A DNA stretch of 64,000 nt from Daphnia pulex (Eukaryota > Arthropoda > Branchiopoda > Diplostraca > Daphniidae). Both the position numbers and the translations under genes were made by a program. The notes under the pieces are model-generated. The model saw only the letters and a list, made by a program, of their open reading frames with translations, searched no databases and had not been told where the DNA came from. Location of the stretch: positions 10,616,001-10,680,000 of the forward strand of contig NC_060019.1 in NCBI RefSeq assembly GCF_021134715.1, read 5' to 3'. Positions 61,948 through 64,000 of the stretch are shown here, piece after piece (positions within the stretch are counted from its first letter, which is position 1; each line of letters opens with the position of its first letter).

Positions 61948-64000
61948 TTTCCACATACATAGAATTGATGTCTAAATTAATAATTGTCGGTGTTACATGA
62001 TTGATTATAAGTGTACATCACATGCATACATGGCGGTATACCGTATACCTATAAAAATATTGGTGACAGTCTAATGAATAACTGTCAATCCTCGATACAA
62101 TGGACGACAAATCAATGCGGTCGTTTTTTATTATTCACAGCAGCAATAGCGGAAATAGTAACGTGACTTGCGTCCAAACTTGTCGTCGGTAGTTTGCCAA
62201 TAAAATAACAACAACATTTGATTACATATCCTCGTCGAGTACCTATAATACATACAATATACGACGATATATTAAAGATGAAGAGACAAAACTAAACAAG
62301 AGAAGAACATGTCATTATTATTCACTCTTGGCTGTGTTACTAGGACGGGTTTTCGGTCTTTCTGCGGGTTTCAAACAGAAATGGTATATTAGATTTCAAC
62401 TAAAAATTTATTCCATCAACTTATTCCCGTTTCTTTTTTGTGTGATTTGGATTTTGAGGGAGAGTTTGATTTTTTATCATTTCTAATTTCTATCGATATC
62501 TTATTATCTTAAGCATGCTGATTAGCAGAAAATTGGACAAGTGTCGTCTGCTTTAATTTAGTTGAAAATTTCGAACAAGCATGCAGAGCAGACAAGTCAG
62601 CTAGGATGATCTATGGAATCTCGAGAAGTTCAAGAATATTGTTATAGATTTATTTGTTTTTGATGATAACCGTCATACTCCATGCTGTTTATCAGGTAAA
62701 TAAAACTAAGAAACGTTGTTCCAAATTTTTGAAATGTTAGATGATCCCGACTAGGGTTTATCATGTGATTGTCCTGTCGATGCATGGCAGTTTGTTTGCA
62801 CTGTGTAACCTTTTTTTCTTTTTTTGCAGGTTTGAAGCCAGTGCCAGGCATCATAACCACACTGTATGCAAATTTTTTCTTGGGCAGGTGTTAACCTTTC
62901 ATCTGCAACAATCTGCACAATCGCTTGGGTAACGATTTACTTTTATTGACCTGTGACCTACTATAGATATTTCAATGTTGCAGAACTTGCATGAATGCAG
63001 TGAATTACATGTAAAACTTTAATTCTCCCATTTATTAACAATAAGGGTCTACCCAGTGTCTCATTTTCAACTTTGTCTGACTTGTTGTTTCTGTCGAAAT
63101 TTTTTTCGTAACCCATTTTCTTTTTTTTATTTAGATAAAGAGCATCCCATTGCATTGGGAAAACTACCGATGCCAATCGAGATACGGTTTCCTCTTTTTC
63201 CCCTTTTCATTGAATGTCCTCGTGTACGCCCATGTGAATGTGGGTGTATTCACTAGGACTCCCTTTTACCCTATCCCGTCTGGTGAAATTCAACTCTTCA
63301 GATGGATGGAGCAACTGTGGATGCCTGGCTGTATTTCCCAGGCATAAAGGTAGGACAAAATTGATTTCTATTCTTCCTTTTGGACAATTTTTGGTGGCGC
63401 TGATTATAAATCTTAGTCATGGAGTATGTTTTTTACTGAGTTAGGCGGTTGACTGCAACTGTTTTAATTTCTCTCTCCGGTTTGGTTTTGTCAGTAAGTG
63501 TTCACTAAAAATCTCATTGACTCAGATCAGGCCTGTTTTTTGTTTTTGTTTTTGTGCCTCACAACTTTTTCTGTGGGTAGAAAACTATTACATTCGAAAA
63601 TATTTGAACTTTAAACACTTGAAGCAAAGTGCATCAAGACAATCGATCGAAGTGCATCGAATGCAATTGAATGATTAATACGGACGTATAGAATTTCCGC
63701 AGTTGAATGTTGCAATGTTGCTGTCGTGAATAGGCAGGTGCGCAAAGGAAGTCACTACGTCCGTGGTGAATCAGCATATGTTCTGTCAAATCAATGAGGA
63801 CGTTATCTACTAAGACACTTAAATCAATGACGTCGTTATCGATATACGACTGCTGTGCATCTCAAAAGATTCAGGGACGACTCAAACTCGCCCAAGTTTC
63901 GTTTGCCTTTTAAGTGAATCTTTTGAGAACCAACACCGCACTCGAATCAATCCGATATACTTATTAGCTGTTTGGTTAGAGTGTCTGTAAAAAGTTATTG
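61948..64000. other. intergenic, no gene supported
   Basis: Short open frames only. A strong acceptor (TTTTTTTGCAG at about 62829) could belong to a 5' UTR exon of a gene further right. Near 63785-63845 two direct repeats of about 20 bp (AAATCAATGA, GTTATC) occur 35-40 bp apart. Confidence 0.45.

Noticed and set aside
63785-63845. Direct repeats as a transposon end or regulatory array
   Set aside because: Only two imperfect copies, no inverted ends or target duplication.

Overview
The window looks like nuclear DNA of a branchiopod crustacean, most likely a Daphnia species. It is AT-rich and full of short genes with many small exons and introns of about 50-120 bp. It carries arthropod RR-1 cuticle proteins and a Btk29A-type Tec kinase, and nothing in it is bacterial. 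Most genes were rebuilt by following protein similarity across GT-AG junctions and checking that the reading phase is kept; no transcript data were available.

Layout. 1-1573: possible 3' end of an unknown gene. 1574-10778 (-): a large STELLO/DUF288-type glycosyltransferase-like gene with an unusual acidic Ser/Thr insertion. 13863-16505 (-): an MFSD6-type transporter. 18945-20300 (+): a cyclin G homolog. 20808-24688 (-): the exosome nuclease DIS3/RRP44, head-to-head with 24937-26386 (+), the proteasome subunit Rpn9/PSMD13. 26834-32613 (-): a Tec-family kinase (Btk29A-like) with two alternative first coding exons. 33114-37222 (+): a tight same-strand run of MED7, TYW5, PSMG3 and GPN2, the last two only 10 nt apart. 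38125-40456 (-): an RBM46/RBM47/A1CF-type RNA-binding protein. 41181-42491 (+): an unrecognised coiled-coil protein with a GC-AG intron. 43968-45003 (-): an Ala/Gln/Gly-rich secreted structural protein. 45720-48500: a tandem duplication holding a dead and a live Ly6/three-finger GPI-anchored gene plus a stray copy of TXNL1 exon 1. 48402-49608 (+): TXNL1, convergent with 49677-52091 (-), Ku70. 53153-57843 (+): two tandem RR-1 cuticle proteins. 58257-61947 (+): three small single-pass membrane proteins with cytoplasmic PPxY motifs. 61948-64000: no gene seen.

Most of the genes between 19 and 52 kb are core housekeeping genes (RNA decay, proteasome, Mediator, tRNA modification, DNA repair), often in divergent pairs sharing short promoter gaps. 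The 43-62 kb part is lineage-specific: secreted, cuticular or membrane genes in tandem families. It holds the items most worth a second look: the PPxY membrane cluster, the Ly6/TXNL1 duplication and the A/Q-rich protein. No virus-like element, transposon, CRISPR array, rRNA or tRNA gene could be supported.
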